DNA from: Methylomonas koyamae
Lineage (GTDB): Bacteria > Pseudomonadota > Gammaproteobacteria > Methylococcales > Methylomonadaceae
Direction: 5' to 3'
Length of the DNA stretch: 64,000 nucleotides
NCBI RefSeq assembly: GCF_006483455.1
Contig: NZ_PPPU01000052.1
Location: 33,175 to 97,174 of the forward strand
Shown here piece after piece: positions 54,445-63,976 of this stretch; position 1 is the first letter of the stretch; each line of letters starts with the position of its first letter. The notes beneath the pieces were generated by a model that was given only the letters and a program-made list of their open reading frames with translations, was not told the DNA's origin and ran no database searches. The translations under genes were made by a program, and so were the position numbers.

Positions 54445-54957
54445 ATGGCAAAAGTAAAACACATCACTGAACCCGACGCATTCGGCTTTCAAGTCCGCAT
54501 CGTCCGCCGCGGCAAAGAGAGCAGCCGTTATTTTTCTCACAAATTGTGGGGCAGCAAAACCAAGTCACTGAAGGCCGCCATCACTTGGCGCGACCAGATG
54601 CTGGTGGTGCTGAAAGGCAGTAAGACCCGTTTCTTGAAACCGCCGAAAAATAAAACAACCACCGGCGTGACCGGCGTTTCCAGAACAATCAAATTCGACC
54701 ATCGGAAGGACAAAAGCTATCTTTGTTACACGGTGTTCTGGGTCAAAGACAGCAAATCCCGCAACAAAACCTTCCAGGTAGGCAATGTCGAAACGGTCAC
54801 TGCAGACGACGAATTGCATGCCTTCAGAACCGCTCGCCTGTTCCGTAGCTGCTACGAACACGCCATCGACCACGATGCGCAATTCGACGACAGCAAATTC
54901 GCCAACTGGAAAAAATTGCGGCTCTACGAAAACGAGATGCTGAACGCGGTCAACTGA
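54445..54957 (+). CDS. AP2-like DNA-binding domain protein
   Basis: The 170-residue product is strongly basic. Residues 68-135 resemble the AP2/ERF fold: TGVTGVSRTIKFDHRK opens a three-stranded sheet (YLCYTVFWV, NKTFQVGN) followed by a long helix (ELHAFRTARLFRSCYEHAI). Bacterial AP2 domains are usually found in homing endonucleases and phage genes, but here no nuclease motif accompanies it. The N-terminal 65 residues (RIVRRGKESSRYF) may be a related second domain. It is a stand-alone gene between two genes of the opposite strand. A DNA-binding role is inferred. Confidence 0.62.
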   Translation: MAKVKHITEPDAFGFQVRIVRRGKESSRYFSHKLWGSKTKSLKAAITWRDQMLVVLKGSKTRFLKPPKNKTTTGVTGVSRTIKFDHRKDKSYLCYTVFWVKDSKSRNKTFQVGNVETVTADDELHAFRTARLFRSCYEHAIDHDAQFDDSKFANWKKLRLYENEMLNAVN

Positions 54958-54976
54958 CCAAACTTGCGAGATCGGA

Positions 54977-55804
54977 TCAGCCGATGCGCATGTCGATGCG
55001 CATCGATAAATCCACCGCTTTGATATTTTTGGTCAGTGCGCCGATCGAAATAAAATCGACTCCGGTCTCAGCGACACTACGGATATTTTGCAGCGTGATA
55101 TTGCCGGAAGCTTCCAATTCGACTTGGCCTTGATTGCGACTGACCGCCGCCACCAGTTCCGCCACGCTAAAATTGTCCAACATCACCCTATCGGGCCTTG
55201 CGGCCAAAGCCTGCTCAAGCTCGTCCAGATTTTCCACCTCAACCTCTACCGGCACGTTTGCCTGACTCCTGGCTTCACGCACCGCTTCCGCTATGGACCC
55301 GGCGGCCAAAATGTGGTTTTCCTTGATCAAAATGGCATCGAACAAGCCGATCCGGTGATTGAAACAACCGCCGCACTGCACCGCGTATTTTTGCGCCAGC
55401 CGCAAGCCGGGCAAGGTTTTGCGCGTATCCAGCACCTTACAGCCGGTGCCCGCCACCGCATTGGCATATTCGCGGGCGACGCTGGCTGTGGCGGACAGGG
55501 TTTGCAGTAAATTCAGCGCAGTACGCTCTCCAGTCAACAGAGCTCTCGCCGGACCGCTCAGGCGGCAAAGTACCGTGTCGGCGGCCACCCAATCGCCGTC
55601 GCTAACCACCCATTCGATCATCAACTGCGGGCTAAGCCGTTCGAACACGGCATCGAACCAAGCGCCACCGCATAACACCATGCCCTCGCGAGTGACAACT
55701 GTCGCGCTAGCTTGTATCGCTTCGGGAATGATATTGGCGGTCAAATCGCCATCGCCGATATCTTCGGCTAAAAAGCGGTCAATTTCTGCAGGATCGGGTT
55801 GCAT
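54977..55804 (-). CDS. nadC: Nicotinate-nucleotide pyrophosphorylase (carboxylating) NadC
   Basis: It converts quinolinate and PRPP to nicotinate mononucleotide in de novo NAD synthesis. The 275 residues have the N-terminal EDIGDGDLTANII, TLSATASVAREYANAV, the PRPP-binding CKVLDTRKTLPGLRLAQKYAV stretch (partly: DTRKTLPGLR), and ending motifs LDNFSV and SGNITLQN. I start at ATG 55804, as the family N terminus suggests; the frame is open to 55879. It is divergent from ampD across 100 bases, an arrangement also seen in Pseudomonas and other gammaproteobacteria. Confidence 0.95.
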   Translation of the reverse strand: MQPDPAEIDRFLAEDIGDGDLTANIIPEAIQASATVVTREGMVLCGGAWFDAVFERLSPQLMIEWVVSDGDWVAADTVLCRLSGPARALLTGERTALNLLQTLSATASVAREYANAVAGTGCKVLDTRKTLPGLRLAQKYAVQCGGCFNHRIGLFDAILIKENHILAAGSIAEAVREARSQANVPVEVEVENLDELEQALAARPDRVMLDNFSVAELVAAVSRNQGQVELEASGNITLQNIRSVAETGVDFISIGALTKNIKAVDLSMRIDMRIG

Positions 55805-55904
55805 GGCGTATCGAATTGTCTGAAACGAAGCTACATTATAAACAAAGCCGTGACCGAGGTTCGGTCTGGCGCTGTACAATGCCGCGATTGCCTGAGCGAG
55901 ATCG

Positions 55905-56447
55905 ATGAAAATTCAAGACCATTACCTGGACCAAGCCCACCAAGTCCCATCGCCGAACTGCGACGACAGGCCTGATGCGCAAGACATCTCGCTACTGGTC
56001 ATTCACTGCATCAGCTTGCCGCCGGAACAATTCGGCGGCCCCTATATCGATCAATTGTTCTGCAACCAGCTGGACCCCGACAGCGATCCTTATTTCCAGG
56101 CAATTTACCAACTGCAGGTGTCCGCTCACTTGCTGATCCGTCGCGACGGCAGCATCCGGCAATATGTACCCTTCAACCGCCGCGCCTGGCATGCCGGAGT
56201 TTCGAATTATCAAGGCCGCGAACGGTGTAACGATTTCTCTATCGGTATCGAGCTGGAAGGCTCGGTAACCCAACCTTACACCGACGCGCAGTACATACAA
56301 TTAGCCAAAGCAGTCAAAACCTTACTGGCAACCTACCCTGGCTTATCGGCGCAAAGAATTGCCGGCCACAGCGACATTGCCCCGCTACGCAAGGCCGACC
56401 CCGGCCCATTGTTCGACTGGCAACGTTTTTACGATTTACTGAACTGA
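55905..56447 (+). CDS. ampD: 1,6-anhydro-N-acetylmuramyl-L-alanine amidase AmpD
   Basis: A cytoplasmic zinc amidase that splits anhydromuropeptides for recycling and so keeps beta-lactamase induction low. The 180 residues have no signal peptide. The zinc ligands line up with E. coli AmpD: His34 (LLVIHCISLP), His155 (IAGHSDIAP) and Asp165 (RKADPGP), with a glutamate near 116-118 (GIELEGS). The expected NRRAWHAGVS is present. It faces the dynamin-like gene tail to tail. Confidence 0.95.
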   Translation: MKIQDHYLDQAHQVPSPNCDDRPDAQDISLLVIHCISLPPEQFGGPYIDQLFCNQLDPDSDPYFQAIYQLQVSAHLLIRRDGSIRQYVPFNRRAWHAGVSNYQGRERCNDFSIGIELEGSVTQPYTDAQYIQLAKAVKTLLATYPGLSAQRIAGHSDIAPLRKADPGPLFDWQRFYDLLN

Positions 56448-56475
56448 CGCAATAGCCGAGTCGCTGCCGAAACAG

Positions 56476-58407
56476 CTAGTCGGAGGGCGGCGCCAAATGC
56501 ACCGATTTCATGATGTCCAGCAATTCCTGATACTGGGTTTGCAACGGCCCCAACTCGGCTTCCAATTGGGCGATACTTTCCGCCAAACCGCCTTTGGATT
56601 CGTTAATTTTGCGCAGCATGATCAACCGACTTTCGATCTGCTTTTTGTGGTCTTTGATCTGGTGCATCAACGGCGACAATACGCTGTTGCTCCAGGTTAC
56701 GGCGTCGCGTTGCGCCTGCTGCAATATGTTGCGGGCTTTGGCGATCAGCGTGCTGTAAAGCTTGTTTACCACGACGCTCTGCTCAGTCATCGTCGTTCGG
56801 GCGCTATTGCGAAACGCCTCGCCTTCCTCGAAAATCTGCTCCAATTCAAATTGATGCTGTTTGATCGAAAACAGCTGCGGCTCGATTTCCTTGAAACCGT
56901 ATTCGTCCTGGAATTTCTTGTGAATTGCCTTGATCAGGCGCCGGGTCTCCTCGGTTAAATCCACCGAATCCTGCAATAAGTCGCGCAACTCGTCGAACAA
57001 CTTGCGCATGTTCTGTTTCATGCCGTAGGTAGTCAGGCTTTTGCTCATATCCTCTTTGGTACGGCGAATGATCTCGTCGATTTTCTCTTTTGCGAACGAA
57101 TCGATCAGCATTTTCGCCTGAACGGCAAACACTTTGCGACTGGCCTGAAAGTTCTCGATATTCGCCATATAAGTGTTTTGCCGATCGCGGGTTTCCGCCA
57201 TCAACTTGCCGGTCAACTCCTGATTTTCGAAATCGACCTGCTTGAATTCTTCCAACTGCTTCTGGGCGTGATTGATCTTGGCATCCATCAGCTTGACCGA
57301 TTCGCTGATCAAGAAACCGATCTCTTTGTCCACAACGCCTTTCAGGATATCGCGACGCTGATTCAAAATGTCTTCGGAAAGGTAGTTCTCCAATTGCCGC
57401 AGCCGACTTTTTTCCAACAAGGCTTCGTCGCCTTTGACTTTTGCCAGCAATGCCTGCTTGGCGGACACCGGGAAAATCACGTCTTTTTCCAGGTTTAGAA
57501 TTGTCGCCGACGTTTCGATCTGCTTCTGGATCGCGGCTTCGTAACCGGTTTCTCCGGCCAAGTCGTCCCACATCGAATCGATTTTATTCATCACCACCGC
57601 TAAGCCCTGGCGACGGTTACCGCGGGAACTGCAAACGTGGCTCTTCCACATTTCCAAATCGCTTTTGGTCACACCGGTATCGGCCGCCAACACGAAAACG
57701 ATGGCCTGGGCGCTGGGCAACATGCTCAGGGTCAACTCCGGCTCGGTACCCAATGCGTTAAGGCCTGGGGTATCCAGAATACACAATCCCTCCTTCAGCA
57801 AGGGATGCGGAAAGCTGATCATCGCGTGACGCCAGCACGGGACTTCCACGGCTTCCGGGTTGATGATGCCCTGTTCGGCGGCTTCGCGTTCGTTCCAGAG
57901 CCCGAGTTTGTCGGCCATATCCTTGGACACTTTTTTGGTCGCAATCAACTCGCGGAAGGCTTCCTGCATCTGGGTTGGCGAGTCGCAATTCAAATCGATT
58001 TGGGTCCACCGATCCGGGTTACGCTTGTAGTCCATCAGCGAAATGTCTTCCAAACGGCTTTCAATATTCAACAACCGGATGTAACTGCCGCCTTTCTCGT
58101 CCCAAAACAATTCGGTGGGCGACATCGTCGTGCGCCCCGGCGAGGACGGCAGCAGGCGTACGCCGGTTTCGGCGAAGAATAGTGAGTTGATCAATTCGGT
58201 TTTGCCGCGGGAAAACTCGGCGACGAACGCCAGCGTCACACGGTCGTTATGCAAGCCCTGCAAAATATTCAGCAACGTATCGGTGCTTTGCGGGTCGTTA
58301 AACCGATACCGATTGCGCCAGTCGCGATACATCTCGATGCCTTGAATCAGTTGTTCACGCCAATGCGTGTATTCGTGCAACTGTTCTTTAAATTCCAGAG
58401 TTCTCAT
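56476..58407 (-). CDS. Bacterial dynamin-like GTPase
   Basis: The 643-residue protein has an N-terminal GTPase domain: P-loop AEFSRGKTELINSL (residues 63-76, with Ala63 where GxxxxGKT has its first Gly), a G2 threonine in PGRTTMSPTE, G3 LDTPGLN and G4 MNKID. Long helical regions from about 330 to 640 include coiled coils (MDAKINHAQKQLEEFKQV; QLEAELGPLQTQYQEL) and an amphipathic stretch near 425-450, the middle/GED-like part. No membrane helix is obvious. Such proteins remodel membranes or act in defence, but a housekeeping role is as likely here. It lies 102 bases downstream of pyrE. Confidence 0.85.
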   Translation of the reverse strand: MRTLEFKEQLHEYTHWREQLIQGIEMYRDWRNRYRFNDPQSTDTLLNILQGLHNDRVTLAFVAEFSRGKTELINSLFFAETGVRLLPSSPGRTTMSPTELFWDEKGGSYIRLLNIESRLEDISLMDYKRNPDRWTQIDLNCDSPTQMQEAFRELIATKKVSKDMADKLGLWNEREAAEQGIINPEAVEVPCWRHAMISFPHPLLKEGLCILDTPGLNALGTEPELTLSMLPSAQAIVFVLAADTGVTKSDLEMWKSHVCSSRGNRRQGLAVVMNKIDSMWDDLAGETGYEAAIQKQIETSATILNLEKDVIFPVSAKQALLAKVKGDEALLEKSRLRQLENYLSEDILNQRRDILKGVVDKEIGFLISESVKLMDAKINHAQKQLEEFKQVDFENQELTGKLMAETRDRQNTYMANIENFQASRKVFAVQAKMLIDSFAKEKIDEIIRRTKEDMSKSLTTYGMKQNMRKLFDELRDLLQDSVDLTEETRRLIKAIHKKFQDEYGFKEIEPQLFSIKQHQFELEQIFEEGEAFRNSARTTMTEQSVVVNKLYSTLIAKARNILQQAQRDAVTWSNSVLSPLMHQIKDHKKQIESRLIMLRKINESKGGLAESIAQLEAELGPLQTQYQELLDIMKSVHLAPPSD

Positions 58408-58509
58408 TGCTCGCCTTTGTGCTGACTGTACTCGATGTAAGGGCTAATAATAACGGCTAAGTGTAGACCAATAATCCACAAGCATTTCGCCGGTAACTCG
58501 CGTCGCGGC

Positions 58510-59148
58510 TCAAATTCCGTATTGTTGGCGGTAAGCGCGAATCACCGGCAATTTCCCGGCAAATGCCGGCTCTTGATTAATAAACTCGATGATGTCCGCC
58601 AAACCGATAATTGCCAGCACCGGAATATCGAATTGAGCCGAGACTTCCTGCACTGCCGACAATTCGTTCTGGCCTTTTTCCTGGCGGTCCAACGCGATAA
58701 CCACGCCGGCCACAGTGGCGCCGGCCGCACGAATAATGTCTACCGATTCCCGCACCGAAGTCCCGGCGGTAATCACGTCGTCCAGAATCCAGACCTTGCC
58801 TTGCAGTGGTGCACCGACCAGGGTGCCGCCCTCGCCATGGTCTTTGGCTTCTTTGCGGTTAAAGGCAAACGGAATATCCGCTTTTAACCGGGAATAAGCG
58901 ATCGACGTCGTGCTGACCAACGGGATGCCCTTATACGCCGGGCCGTACAGCACATCGACTTCGACCCCGGCGTTAATCAAGGTTTGCGCGTAAAATTGGC
59001 CCAACTTATCGAGTTGGGCGCCGGTATTGAATAAACCGGTATTAAAAAAATAAGGGCTGATCCGCCCCGACTTTAATTGAAATTCGCCGAATTTCAGTAC
59101 ACCGCACGCCAAAGCGTACTGAATAAACTGTTTCTGGTAATCGAGCAT
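58510..59148 (-). CDS. pyrE: Orotate phosphoribosyltransferase PyrE
   Basis: It makes orotidine monophosphate from orotate and PRPP. The 212 residues start LDYQKQFIQYALACGVLKFGEF, closely following E. coli PyrE (quoted only in outline: FIQYALACGVLKFGEF). They include the LKSGRISPYFFN motif, GPAYKGIPL, a flexible loop with FNRKEAKDHGEGG, and the PRPP motif VWILDDVITAGTS. The frame is open to 59217, but ATG 59148 gives the family N terminus. The upstream region carries a large inverted repeat at 59196-59258 rather than the attenuator of enteric pyrE. Confidence 0.95.
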   Translation of the reverse strand: MLDYQKQFIQYALACGVLKFGEFQLKSGRISPYFFNTGLFNTGAQLDKLGQFYAQTLINAGVEVDVLYGPAYKGIPLVSTTSIAYSRLKADIPFAFNRKEAKDHGEGGTLVGAPLQGKVWILDDVITAGTSVRESVDIIRAAGATVAGVVIALDRQEKGQNELSAVQEVSAQFDIPVLAIIGLADIIEFINQEPAFAGKLPVIRAYRQQYGI

Positions 59149-59195
59149 GGTAGGAATATTACGAGTTAGTGGCATTGTTGCCCGGGCCTTGAATT

Positions 59196-59258
59196 CCGTT
59201 CGGGCTGAGCATGTCAAGTTAGAACCGCCTTGGGCTTAGAACTGCTCAGCCCGAACGG
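59196..59258. repeat. Inverted repeat with 15-base arms between hemW and pyrE
   Basis: CCGTTCGGGCTGAGC (59196-59210) and its exact inverse (59244-59258) enclose 33 bases. The arm is a close relative of the repeat at 15348-15364 and 17855-17871, with GGG in place of CCC. It lies in the 157-base gap upstream of pyrE. Confidence 0.75.
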
Positions 59259-59305
59259 GATACTAGTAACAAAAGATCCGGGCTGCCAATTATAACCGCA
59301 CCCCT

Positions 59306-60454
59306 TTAATCGATAAATTTTTCTAGGACCAAATCCAACAGATCCCAGCCTCGCTCGGTACAAGCGTAGTGGTTTTCTTGTCGACTCAAAAGGCCTTGCT
59401 GCAGACATAGCGACAATCCAGGCTGCAAGCTGACTGCCGTTAATCCGGTGGCTGCGCGAAAGTGCGCCAAATCGAAACCGGCTTTCAAGCGCAATTGATT
59501 CATCAAGAACTCCAGTGGCAATTGGCCGACCGCTATCGGCTCCGCGATTGCCGTCCAATCGCGGCGCAAATACTGCTCCGGACTCCTTGGTTTGACGGTA
59601 CGTACGATATCGTCCGGCAAACGGCGACTGATTTTGCCGTGGGCGCCGGCGCCAATCCCCAAGTAATCGCCGAATTGCCAATAGTTTTTATTGTGGCGGG
59701 ATTGCCGTCCAACCTGGGCGTAAGCCGAAACTTCGTACTGTTGAAAACCGTGATCTGCTAATAAGCTCTGGCAACGCTTCTGCGCGGCGAATATCTCGTC
59801 GCCGTCCGGCAATTGCGGCGGAAATTTGTGGAAGTAGGTATTGGGTTCCAACGTCAACTGATAAAACGAAATATGCGTCGGCGCCAGATTGATCGCGGTT
59901 TGCACATCAGCCAGCATCTGGTCGGGACTTTGTTCCGGCAAACCGAACATCAGATCCAGATTGAAATTGTCGAACCCTGCCTGAATCGCAATCTCCGATG
60001 CCGCCATGGCTTCCGCGGAGGAGTGTACCCTTCCCAGAACTTGTAAGTGACGGTCAGAAAAAGTTTGGATGCCCACAGACAAGCGGTTGATGCCCAAAGC
60101 GCGGAATTCGGCAAATTTGGCGCTCTCGAAGGTTCCCGGATTGGCTTCGAGCGTGATCTCGCAATCGGTGGCCAGCCCTGCCAGCTCTCTTATCCCGGCG
60201 AACAAGCGGTTGAGCGCGTCCGGCGAAAACAAGCTGGGTGTACCTCCGCCCATAAAAATACTTGCGATTTCGCGCGGCGTTGCCAGCAAATTCAAATCCG
60301 CTTGCAAGTCGGCCAGCAAGGCATCGACGTAAAGCTGTTCAGGGATTGGTTGTTTGACGGCGTGGGAATTGAAGTCGCAATAAGGACATTTGCGGATGCA
60401 CCACGGAAAATGAATGTACAGACCTAAGGGTAGCAAAGGTGTATGCCTTACCAA
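59306..60454 (-). CDS. hemW: HemW, radical SAM heme chaperone
   Basis: The 382-residue protein has the radical SAM cluster motif [14 protein letters not shown] (Cys19, 23, 26), the MGGGTPSL glycine loop, EANPGT and SVGIQTFSD. The RHNKNYW stretch (HNxxYW) separates HemW from the oxygen-independent coproporphyrinogen oxidase HemN. HemW binds heme and is thought to insert it into respiratory proteins. The start is TTG 60454, seven bases inside the end of the glyoxalase gene. No better start exists before the first motif. Confidence 0.92.
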   Translation of the reverse strand: MVRHTPLLPLGLYIHFPWCIRKCPYCDFNSHAVKQPIPEQLYVDALLADLQADLNLLATPREIASIFMGGGTPSLFSPDALNRLFAGIRELAGLATDCEITLEANPGTFESAKFAEFRALGINRLSVGIQTFSDRHLQVLGRVHSSAEAMAASEIAIQAGFDNFNLDLMFGLPEQSPDQMLADVQTAINLAPTHISFYQLTLEPNTYFHKFPPQLPDGDEIFAAQKRCQSLLADHGFQQYEVSAYAQVGRQSRHNKNYWQFGDYLGIGAGAHGKISRRLPDDIVRTVKPRSPEQYLRRDWTAIAEPIAVGQLPLEFLMNQLRLKAGFDLAHFRAATGLTAVSLQPGLSLCLQQGLLSRQENHYACTERGWDLLDLVLEKFID

Positions 60455-60888
60455 ACCCCGGTATTCGCCATAGAGACCCAGGGCTCTTGCGGGGGCAACG
60501 CGGCGCCTTTTTGCAGCAACTCGATGGAAATCTGGTCCGGCGAACGAATGAAGGCCATAAAGCCATCCCGCGGCGGGCGGTTGATGGTGACACCTTGATC
60601 CGCCAGCTTTTGGCAGCTTGCGTAGATGTCGTCGACTTCGAACGCCAGATGGCCGAAATTGCGGCCGCCGGTGTAATCCTCAGCATCCCAGTTATAGGTC
60701 AATTCCAACAGTGGAGCACCGTTCGCGCCGCCGCGTTCCCGATCTAACGGCGCAGCCAAATACACTAAAGTAAACCGGCCTGACTCGTTATCCAGCCGCC
60801 GAATTTCCGTCAAACCCAGCTTATTGCAATAAAAATCCAGCGATTCGGCAAGGTCTCGCACCCTCACCATAGTGTGTAAATAACGCAT
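60448..60888 (-). CDS. Glyoxalase I-like VOC-family protein (lactoylglutathione lyase)
   Basis: The 146 residues form two VOC half-domains. Likely metal ligands are His5 (RYLHTMVRV), Glu in LLELTYNW, His in FGHLAFEV and Glu in SIELLQKG. With [10 protein letters not shown] and [22 protein letters not shown] loops this is the GloA pattern, so it should convert the methylglyoxal-glutathione adduct to lactoylglutathione. The gene overlaps hemW by seven bases. The C-terminal 20 residues extend beyond typical GloA. Confidence 0.87.
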   Translation of the reverse strand: MRYLHTMVRVRDLAESLDFYCNKLGLTEIRRLDNESGRFTLVYLAAPLDRERGGANGAPLLELTYNWDAEDYTGGRNFGHLAFEVDDIYASCQKLADQGVTINRPPRDGFMAFIRSPDQISIELLQKGAALPPQEPWVSMANTGVW

Positions 60889-60959
60889 GCTTACGGTCCC
60901 GGCAATAAAACGGCAATTATGACCGAGACGGAAACGAAATTTGTATTTTTTGAACGGAT

Positions 60960-62048
60960 TTACTTGCCGTATTGCTCGATCAGGCCGGCGATCGCTTGCA
61001 ACGGCACTTCTTGCTGCACAGCGCCCAACTTCACCGCTTCTCTGGGCATGCCGTAGACCACGCAGGTTTTTTCATCCTGGCCTGCTGTGCGGGCTCCGGC
61101 CGAGTGCATTTCTTTCAAACCGCGCGCGCCGTCGTCCCCCATACCGGTCATAATGATTCCAAACGCATTTTTACCGGCCCATTTCGCTACCGAACGAAAC
61201 AACACATCCACCGACGGCCGATGCCGATTGACCAACGGCCCGTCCTGGACTTCGACCACGTATTGGGCACCACTACGCAATATCGACATATGTTTGCCGC
61301 CCGGTGCAATCAAGGCCCGCCCCGGTATTACCCGGTCACCGCTGACGGCTTCTTTGACTTCAATTTCGCAAATACTGTTAAGTCGGGCGGCAAAGGCGCC
61401 GGTAAACTTCTCCGGCATATGCTGTACGATCACAATTCCCGGCGCGATCCGGGACAACTGAGTCAAAACCACTTCCAAAGCCTGGGTTCCGCCGGTCGAC
61501 GTGCCGATTGCAACCAGCCGGTCGGTAGTGGCAGCCATCGCCGAGGCATGCCCGACGCCTACCGTTCCGGTTGCGGCCGAGTCCATGGTTTTCACCGGCT
61601 TCGCGTGAGAGGCCATCGTCATCGCTTTCATGCGCCGCATATCGGTCATTGCCGCTGCTTTGACGGCGTGAACGATATCGCCGCAGTCGTCCTCCAAAAA
61701 CGACTTTAAGCCGGCTTTCGGTTTGGTCACGATACCGGTAGCGCCTGCAGACAGCGCTTGCATCGTCGTCTCGGCACCTTTTTCAGTCAACGTCGAGCAA
61801 ATTACCACCGGCGTCGGCCTAACCGACATAATCTTCTTCAGGAAGGTAATACCGTCCATTCGCGGCATTTCCACATCCAGCACAACCACATCAGGCCAGT
61901 CCTGATTCATTTTTGCCATCGCAAAAATCGGGTCGGATACCGAACCGATGACATCGATATCGGCCGACTTACTTAGAATTTGCGTCAACACTTGGCGCAC
62001 AACCGCCGAATCGTCGACGATCAGCACTCTGATTTTCTTCTCGCTCAT
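60960..62048 (-). CDS. cheB: Chemotaxis protein-glutamate methylesterase/deamidase CheB
   Basis: A response regulator that removes methyl groups from chemoreceptors. The 362 residues have an N-terminal receiver domain ([10 protein letters not shown], phospho-acceptor Asp58 in [11 protein letters not shown]). A linker of about 50 residues is rich in Met, Ala and Thr. The C-terminal methylesterase has Ser184 (GTSTGG), His210 (VQHMPEKF) and an Asp in TGMGDDGA. It lies 12 bases after cheD and is the last gene of the chemotaxis operon here. Confidence 0.96.
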   Translation of the reverse strand: MSEKKIRVLIVDDSAVVRQVLTQILSKSADIDVIGSVSDPIFAMAKMNQDWPDVVVLDVEMPRMDGITFLKKIMSVRPTPVVICSTLTEKGAETTMQALSAGATGIVTKPKAGLKSFLEDDCGDIVHAVKAAAMTDMRRMKAMTMASHAKPVKTMDSAATGTVGVGHASAMAATTDRLVAIGTSTGGTQALEVVLTQLSRIAPGIVIVQHMPEKFTGAFAARLNSICEIEVKEAVSGDRVIPGRALIAPGGKHMSILRSGAQYVVEVQDGPLVNRHRPSVDVLFRSVAKWAGKNAFGIIMTGMGDDGARGLKEMHSAGARTAGQDEKTCVVYGMPREAVKLGAVQQEVPLQAIAGLIEQYGK

Positions 62049-62060
62049 ATTCTCACTCGC

Positions 62061-62552
62061 TCAAGCCCCTTTCGAAACGTGCTTCATCCAGACATGGCCG
62101 CTCCACAAATCGAAAATCACATTGCGGTGACCGGTTCCGCCCAAGTGCTCCGCTTTGATCTTAAAGCCATGATGTGCCAGCAATTCCCTAGCGGCTATCA
62201 CATTGTTATCGGAAACGCTGAGCCGGTTAGGCTTGGCTTGTCCGGGGAACTGGTCCCCTCCGCCGAACACTTTTACTTCGTAATCCTTTGGCGAAGTTTT
62301 GGACTTCCGCAACTCATGCATAAACATCAATACCGCTTCATCTGCGTAACGCCCGTCCAACTCGTTGGACCGTTGCTGGCGCCGGCTTCCCGGCAACATA
62401 AAATGGCACATGCCGCCGATATGCAATGCGGGGTGCCACAATGTGATTGCAACGCAAGAACCCAAAACCGTGCGAATTCTGGTCTCCCTGTCGCCGAAAT
62501 ACAGTTCCCCCGGTTGTAAAAAAATCTCCAGAAAAAATTCCGGCTTGCTCAT
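62061..62552 (-). CDS. cheD: Chemoreceptor glutamine deamidase CheD
   Basis: It deamidates specific glutamines in chemoreceptors and can interact with CheC-type phosphatases. The 163 residues carry the catalytic cysteine in TVLGSCVAITLW and the histidine in MCHFMLPG, then the conserved FGGGDQF. ATG 62552 follows TAGGAG. It lies 13 bases after cheR and 12 before cheB. Confidence 0.95.
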   Translation of the reverse strand: MSKPEFFLEIFLQPGELYFGDRETRIRTVLGSCVAITLWHPALHIGGMCHFMLPGSRRQQRSNELDGRYADEAVLMFMHELRKSKTSPKDYEVKVFGGGDQFPGQAKPNRLSVSDNNVIAARELLAHHGFKIKAEHLGGTGHRNVIFDLWSGHVWMKHVSKGA

Positions 62553-62565
62553 GCCTCTCCTAAAA

Positions 62566-63405
62566 TCAAGCTTCTACCGGCTTGCGGTAGATGGATGGCG
62601 TCACTATCTGCAAATCGGTTTTCATACCGTTCAACGATTCGGAGTGGCTGACGTAAAAGTAACCACCCGGCAACAAATATTTAGTAATTCGCTCAAGCAA
62701 ACGTTGTTTGGTTTCCATATCGAAGTAAATCATGACATTACGTAGAAAAATCACGTCGAACATCTCCATCTTGGGCAAGTTTCCAATCAAATTGGCATAG
62801 ATAAATTTGACATGCTTGCGCAAAGCCGGATCGATCAAAAAATATCCGTCGAACTCGCCGGTACCTTTCAAACAATATTTTTTAAGCAACGATGGCGGAA
62901 TCTTTTCCGAGCCGTGAGTTGGATACAATCCCCGCCTGGCCTTCTCCAAAATCCGGTTGGAAATGTCGGTCCCGACGATTTCCCATGGCCCTAGCCGGGC
63001 ATGATCGGCCAACAACATCGCCAAGGTGTAAGCTTCCTCACCGCTCGAGCTGGCCGCACTCCAGACTCTGAACGTCCTACTAGGCGAGTGATTCGGCAGA
63101 ATATGCTGAGTCAAGTATTCGAAATGCTTGGGTTCACGAAAAAAATACGTTTCGTTCGTGGTCAATAAATCGATCGCCATCGTGGTTTCGTTTTCGAATC
63201 CTGGCCGGCCGAACAAACGAAAATATTCGGTATAGCTGGTCAAGCCATGATGGCGTAGGCGTTTTTCCAAACGCCCAACCACCATCGCCTGCTTATTGTC
63301 GTTGAGCACGATTCCCGCGCGCTTGTATAAAAAATCCTTGATCCAGACAAACTCATGTTGTTGCAAGACAGGAGCCGACCCGGATTGATGACTAATGGCC
63401 GCCAT
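62566..63405 (-). CDS. cheR: Chemotaxis protein methyltransferase CheR
   Basis: A SAM-dependent enzyme that methylates glutamates of chemoreceptors. The 279 residues include the N-terminal helical domain (FLYKRAGIVLNDNKQ), the TTNETYFFREPKHF motif, the SAM-binding WSAASSSGEEAYTLAM, and FLRNVMIYFD with the later GGYFYVSHSESL. ATG 63405 is preceded by GGGAGG. It lies ten bases after cheW. Confidence 0.97.
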   Translation of the reverse strand: MAAISHQSGSAPVLQQHEFVWIKDFLYKRAGIVLNDNKQAMVVGRLEKRLRHHGLTSYTEYFRLFGRPGFENETTMAIDLLTTNETYFFREPKHFEYLTQHILPNHSPSRTFRVWSAASSSGEEAYTLAMLLADHARLGPWEIVGTDISNRILEKARRGLYPTHGSEKIPPSLLKKYCLKGTGEFDGYFLIDPALRKHVKFIYANLIGNLPKMEMFDVIFLRNVMIYFDMETKQRLLERITKYLLPGGYFYVSHSESLNGMKTDLQIVTPSIYRKPVEA

Positions 63406-63415
63406 TGCGTCCTCC

Positions 63416-63976
63416 CTAATCGGCTATTCCTTCCTGAGCAAACCCGGAAACCGTCTGCCCCAGTGCGGCCATTTCATCCACCGATAGCACTTTGTTAACG
63501 TTCAACAAAATTACGAAACTGCTATCGCACTTTGCCATGCCATTAATGAAATCCGGCCGGATACCGGCGCCGAAACTTGGCGGTGGTTCGATATCCTGAT
63601 TACCGATATCCACCACCTCGTTGACCGCGTCGACGATGATGCCGATATCCTGGCTATGCTCGTCTTCCTGGTCGCTCGTTGCCGTCTCGACGATCACGAT
63701 ACCGGTACGCTTGGCAATTTGAGTTGCACCTTTGCCGAATCGGGCCAACAAGTCGATTACCGGCACCACGCTACCGCGCAGATTGATCACGCCGCGTACA
63801 AAAGACGGCATCATCGGTACTTCGGTCAGTTGGCCGTAATCGATAATTTCCTTGATATTCAAAATCCCCAGCGCGTAAACCTCGCCGCCAAGGACAAATG
63901 TCAAATACTGGCCTGCAGTAGCTACGGACTCTACTGCCACCGGCAGTTGGCTTGATGTTGTCGCGATTGCACCCAT
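63416..63976 (-). CDS. cheW: Chemotaxis coupling protein CheW
   Basis: An adaptor that links receptors to the CheA kinase. The 186-residue product has two SH3-like subdomains with YLTFVLGGEVYALGI, VRGVINLRGSVVPVIDL and the INGMAKCDSSFVILLN stretch. The N-terminal 20 residues are a low-complexity extension. ATG 63976 is preceded by TAGGAGGT. Being so close to the right edge, it suggests that receptor and cheA genes lie just outside. Confidence 0.95.
   Translation of the reverse strand: MGAIATTSSQLPVAVESVATAGQYLTFVLGGEVYALGILNIKEIIDYGQLTEVPMMPSFVRGVINLRGSVVPVIDLLARFGKGATQIAKRTGIVIVETATSDQEDEHSQDIGIIVDAVNEVVDIGNQDIEPPPSFGAGIRPDFINGMAKCDSSFVILLNVNKVLSVDEMAALGQTVSGFAQEGIAD

Noticed and set aside
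59214..59681. 155-codon minus-strand frame overlapping the end of hemW
   Set aside because: It lies mostly inside hemW in another frame and ends in the inverted repeat upstream of pyrE. The protein has no recognisable features.
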